A DNA stretch of 64,000 nt from Litoditis marina (lineage: Eukaryota > Nematoda > Chromadorea > Rhabditida > Rhabditidae): assembly GCA_964036275.1 (NCBI GenBank), contig OZ038434.1, forward strand, positions 11,055,060 to 11,119,059, read 5' to 3'. The notes under the pieces were generated by a model. The model did not search any database. It was not told the DNA's origin and saw only the letters and a program-made list of their open reading frames with translations. Both the position numbers and the translations under genes were made by a program. Positions 50,001-63,600 of this stretch are shown here, piece by piece. Position 1 is the first letter of the stretch. Each line of letters begins with the position of its first letter.

Positions 50001-53000
50001 GGAGAGGAGTATGGGAAAACGCAGTTTGTTCGACATCGAGTAAGTTGTGTTCACTTCCTTCAGAATTATCAGCAGAATGTGATTTGAAATAATATGTACT
50101 GAAAGAATAATATTGGATAATTGAATGTTTTTCAAATCACTATCTGGCCGAACTTAGCTGAGCTTTTGAAAGAAGAGTAATCTTGAGTCCTAATGGTACA
50201 AATCATCCATCAATTGCCCAATACGAACAAAAATTAGAGTTTTATTGTTTTCAGTCTCGGAAAGCGTTCGATGGCTATAGGGAGACCGTCGCTTCGTCCG
50301 GGAAAACGCAGCGTCGCCCTCGGAAGACTAGCGTTCAGGTACTTGTGGGGAGAAAGTGTGACCGCGGGATGAGCGAGCTGGAGGCATGCGCAAAAACAGA
50401 AACTTTTTGCTTAATGTTCTTTTAGGCGTAGTGAAGTTACGGCGATCCGTAATTGAGAGCTACTTCGAGACGAAAAGGTTAATACCGAAAAACAAGATTC
50501 AACAGACTTGAAATTGTTCCTGCAGATTGGAAACTTACAGAAACAGCTCACGTACAAACATAACATCAAAAATCGGGTTCAGCGCAAATTTTCTTCCATT
50601 CAGGAGATTTCTCACTAGCTGGGTGCTAGATGGCTTTCTCAATGTGAAAATTGTGCAATATGCGATTCCTGAATTCCAATTTTGCAGACCAGGAAAGCGG
50701 TCAATGGCCATGGGTCGTTCGTCGTTTCGACCGGGCAAGAGAAGTGTCGCCCTAGGAAGACTCGCTTTCAGGTGAATTACTACTAGTAAAACATTAACGT
50801 AGAATGTGAACAAACTACAAAACAAACTAGAGTTCATTTTTACATACTCAAGCGTATTGTGGTTCACACGAACTACATGCTCAGTACATTGATATTCAAT
50901 CAGTTCTTTTGATGAATAAAAATTTTGGAGTCATTGCTGCATTATTTCGCGTTCCACATTATGCTATGACATGTAGTCGATCTCCCTGTAATGGTAATTA
51001 CCGAGAATGTCCTATTCTTCCCATTGGTCCCAGAATAAGAAGTAATAATCATTGTTGTCGTGTCGGCGCCAGAAACCTAGGTAACGGTGGGAAGAAGTGG
51101 GTCACACTTCTTGATGCAAACGACGCTCGCGTGTCCCAGTACAATGATACTGCTCCACAATTATGGAATGAAGAAATGACTATGGGACCATACAAAAAAA
51201 GCGAATGCACTTTGCTTTTCAATTATGAATGTAGAGCTATTTTCAGACCGGGAAAACGAAGTATTGCTGTGGGAAGAATAAACTTTCGTCCCGGAAAACG
51301 ATCCGATATCGAGTGGTTGTAGGTAAGAACTGCGTTTGTAGTTGGCACTTAGACGCTAACGTTGTACACTATGTTAAACTCGACGCCCACCGCAATGTTC
51401 GTAGCGAAACACCTCTCTAGAGGTCTCTCTAAAATTCAATTACGTTATACATTGGAATTATTGTTATAACAACCGCATACGAAGCCACAATAGTAGGGTA
51501 ACGTAAATTAATGTGTTTTATGAGGGTTCAACCCACATGCCATCATTCCCATTAACCGAGCTAGTGCCACCCACTGAAATTATGGAAAAGACAAAAAATA
51601 ATTCTGATCATTTCAGATTCTCCCGATGAGATGTTTGTTGACAATTGGAAGATCGTTGTGATAGAGTTCTTTTTGATTCACGGTGTCTACATGAATAAAG
51701 TTCGCAGTTATAGAAAATGTTTCTGTTTATTCGTCACCGTTCGCGGAATAGTTTACATTTAATACTTTGATTGAGATAGTTGTGAGAAATTTCTCCAAAA
51801 TTTCTCCCTATCACAGATTCCAATTGATTTTTTCTCGTTGAGACACATTATCGATACGAACTGTTGTACACCAATTCGATTGGTTGGTATTGTTACCAGA
51901 AGACAATGAAAAAACAATAGTGTGTACCGTACGACAACCGCTCGGAATCGTGACTCGGAACCGTTACAACTTAGAAGGTGAAGGTTTTTGTTCAAATCAA
52001 AGGTGGTGACTTCCGCCATTCTCTCTGTATATTTATTTATAATCCGCTGTGTCGTGTGAAAACCAGAATTGAAATTTCCAGTGGTTCCGTGCCACTTCCG
52101 CTTCCTTTGGGTAGGTTCCCATCAAGTTACTCAACTACAACTGTTTGTCAAAATATTGCCACCATTACGCAAACTTGTACGATTACTAGAATTGTTATGT
52201 GCAAGACACACTTATGACTAATGAAGGGAACCGAGTTTAGTGTTTTCGTGAGCACGAAAGACGTTTTGCAAGAAATCCATGTTGATAAAATACATGACAA
52301 AGGTTAAACAACTAAATGTATGAGTAGGTTACGTGAACGTTGGCTCCGTTTAACGACACGAAGGATGTGTTGGAGTACGTAAAATTTGAGTATACTTTTA
52401 TGCAGTTTGATGCTTACTTGTGTTTCAAAGTAAACTTAGGGGTGTTTTACAGTGCATGCAACATGTACGTGTTTTTTCTTGAATTTATTCGTTGTTCGAG
52501 AAATTATAAGTGGTTTGATCAGAAAATAAACTCACCACTCTTGGTGCTATGTCCTCCTCGTGTATCGTGTTTCTCTTCCCAGAATCCGTGCTGTTTGACA
52601 GACTTGAGTTGCGCCAGGAAATGTTCTCCATCCCAGACGAAGCTGAAAGTTATAATCAAATTGTGAAATACTGACGTGAAGTATATGTATAATAATAATG
52701 TTCGAAGAACGTGAGAAGAAAAATGAATGAGAGAGCAAAAATAGATACATAACTGTGACCAGTTGTTCGTTCTCGAATGTACTTTGGAAAGTTCAAATAA
52801 TTCCAGAATCGGGATTTGTTCGAGGTTGACCTTTCACGCATGCTGATTATTTCCCGTGATCTAATGTGATCTTGGATCTCTCGCTTTGCGTACTACTTGA
52901 CGATAATTGCGTCACCAAAGTGCGTTGACCAGATAAAAAGCGTATATTTGAATAGACGCGAATTGAGATTTTTTGTTGGGGTATTCCTAGACACCGCCTC

Positions 53001-56000
53001 GCATCTGCTGGCTACTCACCAATACTGTTGTAGGACGCAGTGCTGTGCGGTCTACTGCGGATGACCTGAACGCGGGGCGCCGCGGCTCCGTTGGGCGGCT
53101 GCGGTTGGCGCATTCGAGACTCCTCCTTCTGCGAACGCACGGTTATCTGACAAAGTTTCTATAAAAAATTAGTCTCCAATGGCAAACTCACGTCAAAACC
53201 AACGGCAATTTTATTGAGCTAACTAGACAGCCCCTCGCGATTAATATCTTACAAACATCTGATAATGCTCTAAAAGGAAAGATCAGATGCATCTCATGAG
53301 AGGTCCACAACTCTTCATGAGACAGATCACTTCTCATGTGTTGGCAGCGAGATGCACCTATTGATTATGGGTTTGTGATTTTTATACTCTGACTACGTAC
53401 TCCATTGTTAGTGAAGCTATTCAAAACACGAACTGAATGTTCCATGATTGAATTTGCCGCTTTCACTGCAATAGAGCTTGACACTGTGACGGTACAAGGC
53501 GAGTCTATTCACGAACGAATGGACTTTTTCGGCGAAATTTACACTTATGTGGATGATTTAATCCTGAATCAAGTTTCAATGAGGCGAAAATTTTGAAAGA
53601 AGACAGCTGAATATGTTTTTGTTCAAAGGTCACTGGCTATTGCGGAAGGAGCGCAATTTGGCGCCGGCAAAGCAAAGGTCACCTAAAATGACTTCCCCAT
53701 AGTGACTGAAGAGCCAAAAAACTGGTTGAACCGTACAAAATATGCCGTCAACTACACAATAAAATAGGTTATGACTAGGAAATGAACCAGAAAACCACCC
53801 GAACATCGGATCGAAGTGAATGCACTACGATCAAGAGGAGAAGGTTTACTGAATTCTCAGTATTAACGGTTTCATCATAAGGGAACAATGTAGGTGATAT
53901 GAAAACTGTCACGTTGTTTCTTTTTGCCAAAAAAACACGAACTGTATAGTACAGTCCTGGGCGGCCTGTGGTCGAAAATGTTGACATTGGGGAGGGCAGG
54001 TGTTTTAGGCCGGAATAAATGTCATTGTATTCATAACAAAAGAGTCAACGGGTAAATGAGAATACAGAACTGGATTGACCTGACCGATACCGGCAAATAG
54101 TGGAAAAACCGGAAACACCATTTGTTTGAAGATTCTATACCTGCAGTGAAAGGGGCAAAACCAGAATAGCGTTTTCAAACACGTGGAACCTATTTTATAA
54201 CGAACGATATAACGGTGAACTACGTTTTTCAAATATGTTTCAATCGTTGTGATATGTTCTAAAAATAGCTGCCACCAACCTTTTTCGGTCGCATGACTAC
54301 TTGTTTGGCGGGTTCGTAGTTCAAATTGACATAGTTCGAATAGCTGGGTGGTTGAGGCGCTTGTGCATAGCGAACCGGGATATCCTGTAACAAAGTTGTA
54401 ATTGCCTTGTACACACGTTCATACATAATGTCCAATCATTGGACTGATAGAAAAGACATGTTATTGACTTTGGTTTACCGTATTTTACTTATTAGTTTTA
54501 TTATTATTATTATATAAAACTTGGAAATTATTTCAATCCGGAAATCGGTTGGATACTTAAACAAAATAGATGAACGTGGCTAGAATTTGATTTTTTGGCC
54601 GTCCGAAAACGTTGCGATAGAATGAGAGTAGAAAAACTAACCGTGCCACTTTGGTAGAGGTGAGAATTTCGGTTCAACGACGGTTGGCTGGAGTATATTT
54701 GTGATCTTCGGTCGAAACCGGTGACCCCCATCGAGGGATGCTGCTGCTGCATTTTCCGTCGCTCCGCTCTGAATGCCGAATAATGAGAAGGCGTTGGAAC
54801 ACAAATGACTCAAGTTGGGGAAAACATTCTTCAACAACTTTTGAAAACCCTAATTGGTACCAGAAAAAAGCAGCGATTCAAGAATGTACAACTATTGGAT
54901 TGTTAAAATCAGTAACATTACTCCAACGCTTGAGAGGTCAGGATAGAGTGTTTCTAGTAAGGGAATACCCAAACAGTTCGGATTGTATTCACTGAAAAAA
55001 CAACTCTCTATTCAATGTTTCCGGTTCTCTTCTACAACGTGCAAGTTTGCAACACAGGATATTTGTGTTTGTATAGATCGCGTGCAGTAAGTTGCTTGTT
55101 CTGGCTTATGTTATGTGGGCCGGTGTTGGTCTTCGCACCGGTCAAATATGATTTTACGAACTACCGAGCAGAACACAAAGATCGCAGAGGGGTTTGCCAA
55201 TTCTCTGAAAAGGAGTCAAATTGGCAAAGTTTTACAGATGCGTTCCTCAATTCCGAACTCATTTCCCATTGGTTGTTGGACTAGAAAGACATTCGAAAGC
55301 GAGAATATGAATGAATCATTGTATGAACACAATAAAACGTACTTGAGGAAGCTATACTTTGAAGCGAAATCTTCGCGTGGACACATTTTGGTACCATTTT
55401 TTTTGGTTAGGACATGCCCTACTCTCATAGAACTTCTAGAGTGAGTGGAGAAATAACAATCATTTGAAAATGTGTATTATATGGCTAATCGGAACTTACG
55501 CCTGATCCAAATGTCCTTCACTCTGAACCCGATGTAGGGGAACGTTGTTGTTGATTTCTCTATCTCGCAGGGATAGTTTGACCGCTGCGAGAAATCTTTC
55601 GAACGTGAGATACCTGAACAAAATTACCGAATTAATCTGTTATACAAATTAACAATCTGAAAACACTATTCTTCAGTTATTGGTTCTCGATGCCTTGTGC
55701 TTGTAGTAAAAGAACATTTGTAACCGTCACGCAGAAAACCATTGTTAAAATGTTGTTGATTTTTATAGTTCACATTTTTTCCACGTGAACTTATATTTAA
55801 ACAGCAGTATAAGGAGAGTAAGTGAATAAATTGAAACGAAATAAAATGTTCAATTACACACGAAACCTAAATAGCAAATGTTAAATTAGGAATCGAATTC
55901 GTTTGTTGTCTCAAAGTGTAGGTTTCCAGTTTCCCACACGATTTAAGTAAACATGAATCATGGTTGACTCAGATACTGAAAAGTGAAAGCAGCCAAAATG

Positions 56001-58603
56001 GTAACTCATATTGATATTGATGGTAACTCACCCGTCCGATGGAGCAACTTTCCCCACACACTTCAAAAACGTGGGCGGCAAGTGAGGTTTCTGCAGTTCA
56101 CCGAATCGGGTACACAACTGGAAAAACATCAGGTAAACTCACAACTGAAGATAATGACTGAACGGCCGATTGTTGAGTTTGCTTCAAAATTGTTTTTAAC
56201 TGATCGTATATCTAAAGGGAAGCTATACAATTATTTAAATTTTCTCGAGAGGGAGTATAAAATTGTTGGAAATGAATTGCTTATTGTACTCAACTGAGAG
56301 GCAGAAGACAGTTTATTAGACATGGTAAACCTTTGTTTGGAGGGAATTACAGTAGTTGTTCATAAAACAATTGATATGTAAATTAAATTAATGGAGAGGT
56401 TCCGGAAAGAAGACTTTCTTAACACTACAAAATGTGTCTCGAAACTATTGCTTTATTCTGTATATTGGGATCCAAAGGTTTGTCTTTTAACATGATACAC
56501 ACATGTAGAAAGTAAACATATTAAATCTCCAAATAATTCTGCTTTTCTATTCTATTGAAACACATCAAAATTCAATAAAGTGTAGCGAAAAAAAGCACAA
56601 TCGCTATTGTTCCATCTTGTTTTACATTTCAAATACCGTTTCGACGAAGCTTTCAACCAGAGAACAATCAAAACTAGTTTTAGTCTGAAATCGTGGTAGA
56701 AATACAGCAGCGATGGTCAGACACCAGCTGCTATGGCTATTTTAATTCACAAAAAGACATGAAAGGCTTCCCAGCTGGAACAACACAAAAAGTCATGATA
56801 AAAATACCGTTGGACAAAATAATCGGGGACTGAATCTCTTTGGGACTAATGGTATATCATAAAAGTTAGGTAGTAGAAACAGATGAATTCTTTTGGATTT
56901 CTCATTTTTGACTGAAGCGGCGAAATACATTTTATAGACATGTCATGCATCATCTCATAGAGAACGTAAAATTAACGTATAAAGAATACATACTTGAAAA
57001 GTAGCATAAACTTTTCCAAAAACATGTATTCGAAAACAACAGGATTCGCTAAAATTATCAGAACGGAGATGAATTATACGATGATATGACAATTGTATGC
57101 AAAGAATTCGAATTATTTCCAAGAAGGCTCAATGCCGGGCGACCATATTTGCATTTGTGTGAGAAAGAAAACTTCAAACATTGAGCAGACACGGAATGGG
57201 AAATGATTCACAGTTCATGTTTGCATTTACGTTGCGTCGTTCATTGACTCTAGATAAGAAATTCAATCAGTGTCGACAGAAGATTGGAAATCGATACAAA
57301 AGAGATTATGAGGTTGAAAGCGCACTTTAAGAAAACGAGTCTTGTCTGAATGAGAAGTTGAGTACAGATAAAAGGTATGTAAAGTTGCCTCTTGTTCCAC
57401 GAGATTTAATGTCCAGGCTAAATAAGTTGCATTACAAGCACATGACCAAAGTACATGTACTACTATGTTTTTGTCTTTTGTCTACGCAAAATGGGTAAAT
57501 TCCACGATGTTATCAGTATTTTGATGGAAATGTAGAATCTGTTACAACCCTAAATACCGTAGTCCCACAGGTTGAAACGTGAGTTGAGACACATAAGTGA
57601 AATTTAGGCCTGTAATTTCGTGGAACAAGTCAAGATTCAAAGGCACGAAAACAAAAATCGTGTACACTACAAATTACAGGCGATGAAAAGAAGTTGGATA
57701 TCTCAGGTTGCATTGAGAATTCACAGAACAACGATCGGGTGAGAATTAGGAAGAAGACAGTGGAAAACGGACAACGATGCGCGGACATGACAGATTGACA
57801 GCCCCGGCTATACAGTGGGAGAATTCACATCATTTAAAACGAATGTGAACGACATGCGCGAAAGCGAGAACAACCGCATTGAGAGCTGGATTATGGAATA
57901 GCGCCAAAACAATGGGAATCACATAGCTATGTTGGAAAATTTTGTTGTTAAAAAGAAACTGTGTTTTTAAAAAGTTTTCAATTTTTCAGTCCCGAAGGTC
58001 GCTACCAAAAGAACGATTTTAGGTGTACTTTCTTATGTTTCCATTACTCTGTAACAATGACAGTAAGAACAGGTACATAGGTGATAAGACCAAGAATTCT
58101 ACGAGATATGAGAATTTCGTCAAAGTTTTCGTCATTTCCGTTTTTGTCGTTTTTTTCAGAGCTCGTTCCAACATTTAAACTGACCACTTCATAGCTGACT
58201 CTGCCAGTTCGTCTAGTATCGAGAATATCGAATAAAACCCTCAACGATTCCACGAATTCCGGCCTAAGCTCAGGACTCCCTGATCCTGTGAAAACATTTT
58301 CAATCGGTTTTTCGAAACTGAATGACATTTTACCGAACGGATAATTCTGATCAGGAAAAATGCAAGATTTACCTAGTACAGAACACGATTTGTAAACGTG
58401 TAGTATTGGAATAACGCTTGAATTTTCTCGAGAACCTTGCTATTTTACTGTTAAACATTCATATCACAAGTTAACAAGTGTCTAGGAAACACACTCTTAT
58501 TATCAATGAGTTTGATGTCATTCTTCTATACTATGGACATTTGAGATCCAAAAACGAACAATGAGAACTGATCTATAAATAAAAATGACGTCAACTCACG
58601 CAT
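47007..58603 (-). CDS. Suppressor-APC-domain (SAPCD-family) protein with C-terminal coiled coil
   Basis: Twelve minus-strand exons join in frame to 389 codons including TAA: 58600-58603, 58185-58285, 56032-56090, 55500-55613, 54642-54768, 54280-54384, 53020-53128, 52536-52642, 48408-48554, 47452-47574, 47208-47279, 47007-47105. The N-terminal half has FVESLRVLFDILDTRRTGRV, LPPTFLKCVGKVAPSDG and YLTFERFLAAVKLSLRDRE, the EF-hand-like suppressor-APC pattern of vertebrate SAPCD2. A polar, Pro/Ser-rich linker follows. The C-terminal half is charged and heptad-like (GLHKEEEELLRKGLE, WYKERLGTLEKRSRLLNQ, EQKLNFLRAHLTELNRRI). The total length is close to vertebrate SAPCD2, which has been linked to spindle orientation and cortical polarity. 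A short exon may be missing after RVSYEV. The first coding exon is only ATGC; its leader is preceded by TTTTCAG (58659), a possible trans-splice acceptor. The 4-kb intron 48555-52535 contains a neuropeptide gene on the other strand. Confidence 0.8.
49402..51322 (+). CDS. nlp-2-like: RPamide neuropeptide precursor (NLP-2/22/23 type)
   Basis: Exons 49402-49524, 49906-50039, 50255-50338, 50688-50771 and 51247-51322 join in frame to 167 codons including TAG. Exon 1 encodes a signal peptide (MHFLAALLTTLLCQSLAVA). Exon 2 is an acidic spacer ending with a dibasic site (SMGKRSLFDIE). Exons 3-5 encode five peptides set off by GKR: SMAIGRPSLRPG, SVALGRLAFRPG, SMAMGRSSFRPG, SVALGRLAFRPG again, and SIAVGRINFRPG. 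The final Gly before each KR would be amidated, giving RPamides of the S-[MIV]-A-x-G-R-x-x-[FL]-R-P-G class known from C. elegans nlp-2, nlp-22 and nlp-23, which act in sleep-like behaviour and other modulation. The tail is SDIEWL. AATAAA lies at about 51694-51699. The gene is nested in an intron of the SAPCD-family gene on the opposite strand. Confidence 0.93.
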
Positions 58604-60044
58604 GGTTCAGCTCTCGTGATATCGTCTTTCGCCGCAAAAAGAAAGGGTTTTCCGGTATCTGAAAAGACGAATGCTAGGTCTCCAATTGAGATGTAAGCGA
58701 GCGCATCAAGTATAAAGGACACGTAGTCAATAAACAAGTTTCCAATGTAAACCTCGAGGATTAAGCACATGGTTTAGAGAAAAAGTGAACCGCGAAAGCT
58801 AATAAAAACTGCGCTAACCTAATTTTGAAAAGATAACGGTTCATCATGAACGATAGTACATGTTATAATAGTAGAAACAGTATAGTTTTTGTCATCAAAC
58901 TTCGAGTAAGTGAAAGCAATTTGACAAAGTAATTTTCTGGTTAGAGTGTGGTGGGATTAAAATATTTCATTAATCAAAAGTTTCAAGTTTTTTTTTGTGA
59001 GTAGCGCACGGAATTGAATATAACTAACTGTTGAAAATGGTTGAAATTATAATATATGATGGAACGGAAGAATAGAGACGCAAGACATAAATACACATAG
59101 AGTACATTGATATTTCTTTTTTCCAAATTATCGACATCTTCAAAAAAAATAGTTGCCTACTTGCCATTCAACGGAGAACAATAGCCCATTTAACTAATGA
59201 GATAACGATGAAATGTAGCTGCTATCTTATCTAATTCTTCGTTTCTACGCAAATTTGCCTATGTATGGTTTTGAAAAATGTTTCACCCTTTGTTTTTACC
59301 ATTTTGTATTTCAATTGTTTCTTTTAAAATAAAATGGTTCTTGAATATGATTGTATGTTGGATGAGAACTCAAAACTAATTATAGCAGTTCAACGCTAAA
59401 AGCTCCCCAGGACCTGAAGATGGAAGAGTTATGCTTTCATCCCTTTGTGGTTTTCAGTTTATTCCTATTTCATCGAAGATTATTATTATGTGCTATTACT
59501 CGAAGGAATAAAAATATTATTATTAACGCTGAAACGTTAAAACACAGAAAACTAATTTGAAACCCCCTACTGTTAGAATCTACGATTGTTCGAAATTGAG
59601 TATGAAATAATCTCTGAAGTATTGCTTCCTCATTAGATAGCATCATAAAAAGATGGTGTTTCACTATAATCTTCAGGCAGTTTAGTCAGGGGTATTTTGT
59701 AAATATCATCCTGTTGACCTCGCCTATTGTTCGGCCAGGTTGGTAAGGAGAAGTACAAACAGCAGTGGGACTACCGCAAAGGAGATAATATATCGAGAAA
59801 GGAGAATATGACAAAACAGATGGCTCCTTTCTTCTACTAAAGACGGAAATTATATGATCTGGACGGAAATTGTAAAGATTGGATGCGGAAAATGCACAGA
59901 AATATAGGAAGCGTCATTTCGTTCTTAATTTAGTATGAGGTTATAAGCTGTTCTGAAAAAATAAACTTTCAGCAATCATTCTTTGTGAGTTTTGTTGTGC
60001 CACCCAACAAAATCTAAAATCGCAGGGTTCCCTTTTCTTATAAA
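58604..60044. other. Intergenic region upstream of the SAPCD-family gene
   Basis: AT-rich DNA. The first ~55 bases form the putative leader of the SAPCD gene, bounded by a TTTTCAG acceptor on the minus strand at about 58659. I see no other exon, repeat or RNA gene. Confidence 0.4.
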
Positions 60045-60654
60045 ATGAAGGTCTTACTACTGTTATTTTCATTAACTGGAGTGCATGCGATTAATAACAA
60101 GTGAACACTTAGAACAGTACTCACTACAGTGACAAAATATAGATTAAAAACAAGATACGGAAACATTCAATTAACACTTGAGAGAGATTTCAATCCAGGT
60201 AAAATATACGTTTAATATACAGATAAGAGAATCAGCAGTCGAGGGTAGGGATGATTGGCGTAGAAGCACTGTGCTGGGAGGAAGCAGGTCGATTAGGGCT
60301 CTTTCCGGTAATAATAAAGGTGACCGACACTAGCCATAAGGATGTGGGTAGGTGACAGGTGTGACATGCTGAGAATAGATCCTAATCGACTACGAACCAT
60401 GAATTTGTACTCAATATCATACTCTGAGTCACGTGAAACGTGTAAAGGAAGTTAGTACGCAAGCTTTTGTGGAAATGTATTCTTCGTTATACTTTGTTTC
60501 TTGATTCATAAATGCAACACAAAAATATGCCATAGTTGAAGTACCGAATGGATATATTACGAGAGAATCGTGCATCAGAAATGGTGAATCTGATTCTGGC
60601 TTCGGAGATTACCACTCAAAAGTACAAGTGTTCCATATACCGTATTACGATTGA
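60045..60654 (+). CDS. Possible small secreted protein, four exons
   Basis: Candidate exons are 60045-60100, 60143-60198, 60239-60307 and 60536-60654. Phases agree throughout and give about 99 residues ending in TGA. Exon 1 is a clear signal peptide (MKVLLLLFSLTGVHA). Exon 2 reads LKTRYGNIQLTLERDFNP, and the last exon reads VEVPNGYITRESCIRNGESD and onward. The two short introns (42 and 40 bases) are at the lower limit for nematodes, so the middle exons are weakly supported. The last exon faintly recalls the VP-x-x-YI ending of transthyretin-like proteins, but not enough to assign the family. Confidence 0.35.
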
Positions 60655-63600
60655 ATGATTTTGCTAAATAAAGTATACTAAAAGAATGTTTGTTTCGGAA
60701 GCACGGGTAATTAAGGTACATTGAAGTTCAGATTAGAAATAATAGTAATCATAATAATGCTATCAATGCTGAAACACTGTCTTGTTGTTGGATGTGAGAA
60801 ATGAAATGAGGCCGCGCGATATGGATGCGAGATATAGGGACGGTGGATATACATCCATGTTCCGGGGGGATTAGCCGGCCACGAGATCGGGTCGGCAGGA
60901 AAGTTACTTGGAGAAGGAGAGGCTGTTCTCTTTTCATTAAATGAATAGAAAAAAATGAGAGTGTTAACGATTAGTGAAAGAAGCGCGAGAGAAGAAGAAG
61001 ACGAGAGGAGAACTGTAATAGGGAAAAGAAGAAGAGGAAAAGATAATAGATTAAGTGGAGGGGGAGCAAGTGGAGAGACGAAAACTATCACATACTTGTG
61101 ATATTTCTGTGAACGTGTTTGATCGGTAAGAATTAATATGGACATAAGATGGCGAATTCCTTTAATAAGGCTCCATTAGACGGGAGCAGAATTGAGATTG
61201 ATCTTTTTTATGTGTTAAGTCGCAGAAAAATTGGAAGTTTGAAGATAGGAATTGATTGGGAAGAATATTATGATTCGTTTGTCGTACAACGTGTCACTTC
61301 TGGCTAACCAGGTCGGAACCTCAAGCACCATAAAGCACCGCAGGTGGTTGTAAAACGACAATACATTGTAAATATGTTCAAACAAGCAACCATGTCTAGG
61401 AACGTCACACAGATTCATATAAGGCACATTTCACAAATATGATAAGTTATGTGGTTGAAAAACGGTTACTCTTGAAAGCAATGCAGACTGCCAATGTCAA
61501 TGATTGTGTGAAAATTTGGAGGTGTCCCCAAACACACCCAAACACCGGCTACTCTAGAAAAATCAAATTTCAAAAACAACTTGAGCATGCTGCAAATACA
61601 CTGAGAATCAAATCACGTCACGTCGAGTGAAGCCAAATCACGTCAGAGAGAAAAAGCATGCAGACTTCACATCTTCATAAAAGAACTTCTACAATATACA
61701 TGGATGAATATCTATTGTTGCGTTTTAAAGAGATCATCACGAAATTCCATATATTTATAATTCATATTGCTATCAGCATACAGAATCGGATATGATATTC
61801 GAAATGATGGAAATTTTCATGTTGATACCATAGGAGTGTAGGTAGGCATGTATAAGACTACGTGTAATTCGGCCATCTCAGAATGGATATAAGGTAATAA
61901 TCGTCGGGAGCACTGAACCACACACACTTTACCCAACAATCGATGGTCAATTGGTGTTGTCTGTATAGTCCGTGAAGGAGTGGAATGCCAGCAAATATTG
62001 GTACGCGCCAGCCATATTCCAAAGACTGTCTGATCGCATAGAAACACTTACTAATAAGGTCGAACTGTGACCATTAGGGTACGCACGAAACATGGTAAAC
62101 CGTTGACCTTTGGCGTAACCTTTCAGTCAAGTTTACATGGAGATGAAGTTTACTCACAGCTATTCACTACAGGGTTCATGCGCACATTCGAACCGAGTTT
62201 GATAAAATAAATCAAAAAATGGTATTCGTAGGCTTGGTTCGAACTCGTAACTTCATAGTACGAAAACTATAGAGATTCGATTTTGACTTCAACCACTTTA
62301 AATTTGCCGTCGAAGAACCTGCAGAACTGGGCGAAAACAAGTAGGGTACTATGCATCACGAGATGAGTGTATTATATTATAAGCATAAGAAAACAGCTTA
62401 CTTCACAGTTCAAACGTTGTAACACGCAGAGCAGCGAAAATTGGCGCACTCTCTTTTGTTTGGTCTTTCTGGTATAGAATTACCACAAAGTGTCCCTATT
62501 GGATCTTCACTTACAAGAACGTGAAACAAAAATATGCTCCATTGTTATTGCATTCAAACAGTTGCATTATTCGTTGAAATGATTTCACGAGTTTGCGGCG
62601 TTACGAGTAAAACGCACAATCCCGTGGAAAGCACAACACTGTTATAACATGATTAAAAATTTGTAGAAAAAAGTGGTTTTCCGTATAGTTGTCTGTTTGT
62701 TATAGTTACACAACATAGTTACAACACGGCTGAATAGGTTGTAGAAAAAAGTAGTTTTCCGTATGGTTTTCTGTTTGTGGGCCTAATTAGCACCGCCTCG
62801 GCTATCATCGGTTGAGTAATAAGAGAGTGGCCGACCTTCAATAGTGCATACCATAATTACAGTGTCAGTTGTGAGAACGCGGTTCAAATTCTTTTTCTGT
62901 TCGGTATTCTAAGTATTTAGTAGTGAAAATTTCCGAGTCGAGTATTATTTGGAAGTCTGTTTTGATTTATAACCCTTACAAGAACTGAAGTTCTTGAATT
63001 CACTTACAACCCAATTTACAATACAACCCGAGCAATTACCATTTTTTTCCGAGAAAAATTCATTGAAAACTTATTTGAGAAATACTTTCACTACTACAAA
63101 CGTGTGCCAAATGAGGGCATCAATATAGTCAAGTGTTTGCGATACGTTTCCATCTTTGACACGAATTCAGCACCAAATATTGACAAAAATCGCATGAGAG
63201 GCACGCGGAAACCAAGGATTTGATAAACTTGGGATCAAGCTAGAAGAAACAAGCTACCAGTACGAGTTTTGCAAGAGTTATTTATTTGCACGTAACGAAA
63301 GGTTTTCCTACAGTTTCAGTTTTCATTACCAATTTGGCACAGACATCCTTGTTTCCACACTTTCATCAAAACAATAACAGTTCCTGGGGGACAAAGAGAG
63401 CGAAAATATAGTGGAAGTAAGTACAATTCTCACGTGCGTGAAGAAATGTCATCAAAATCGAAACACGTTTTGTTTATATGAGTTCAACGCTGTCTAGAGA
63501 ATGTACTTTATCATTAATTTGAAGAGAACTGTGATAAATTCACGGTCCTTACACTAGTAAAACAGTGTCCATGTCTAGAATGCCAACCAATGGTCGGTTG

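Noticed and set aside
62210..62285. GGTTCGAACTC resembling a tRNA T-loop
   Set aside because: No matching acceptor stem, D-arm or anticodon stem could be folded around it by eye.
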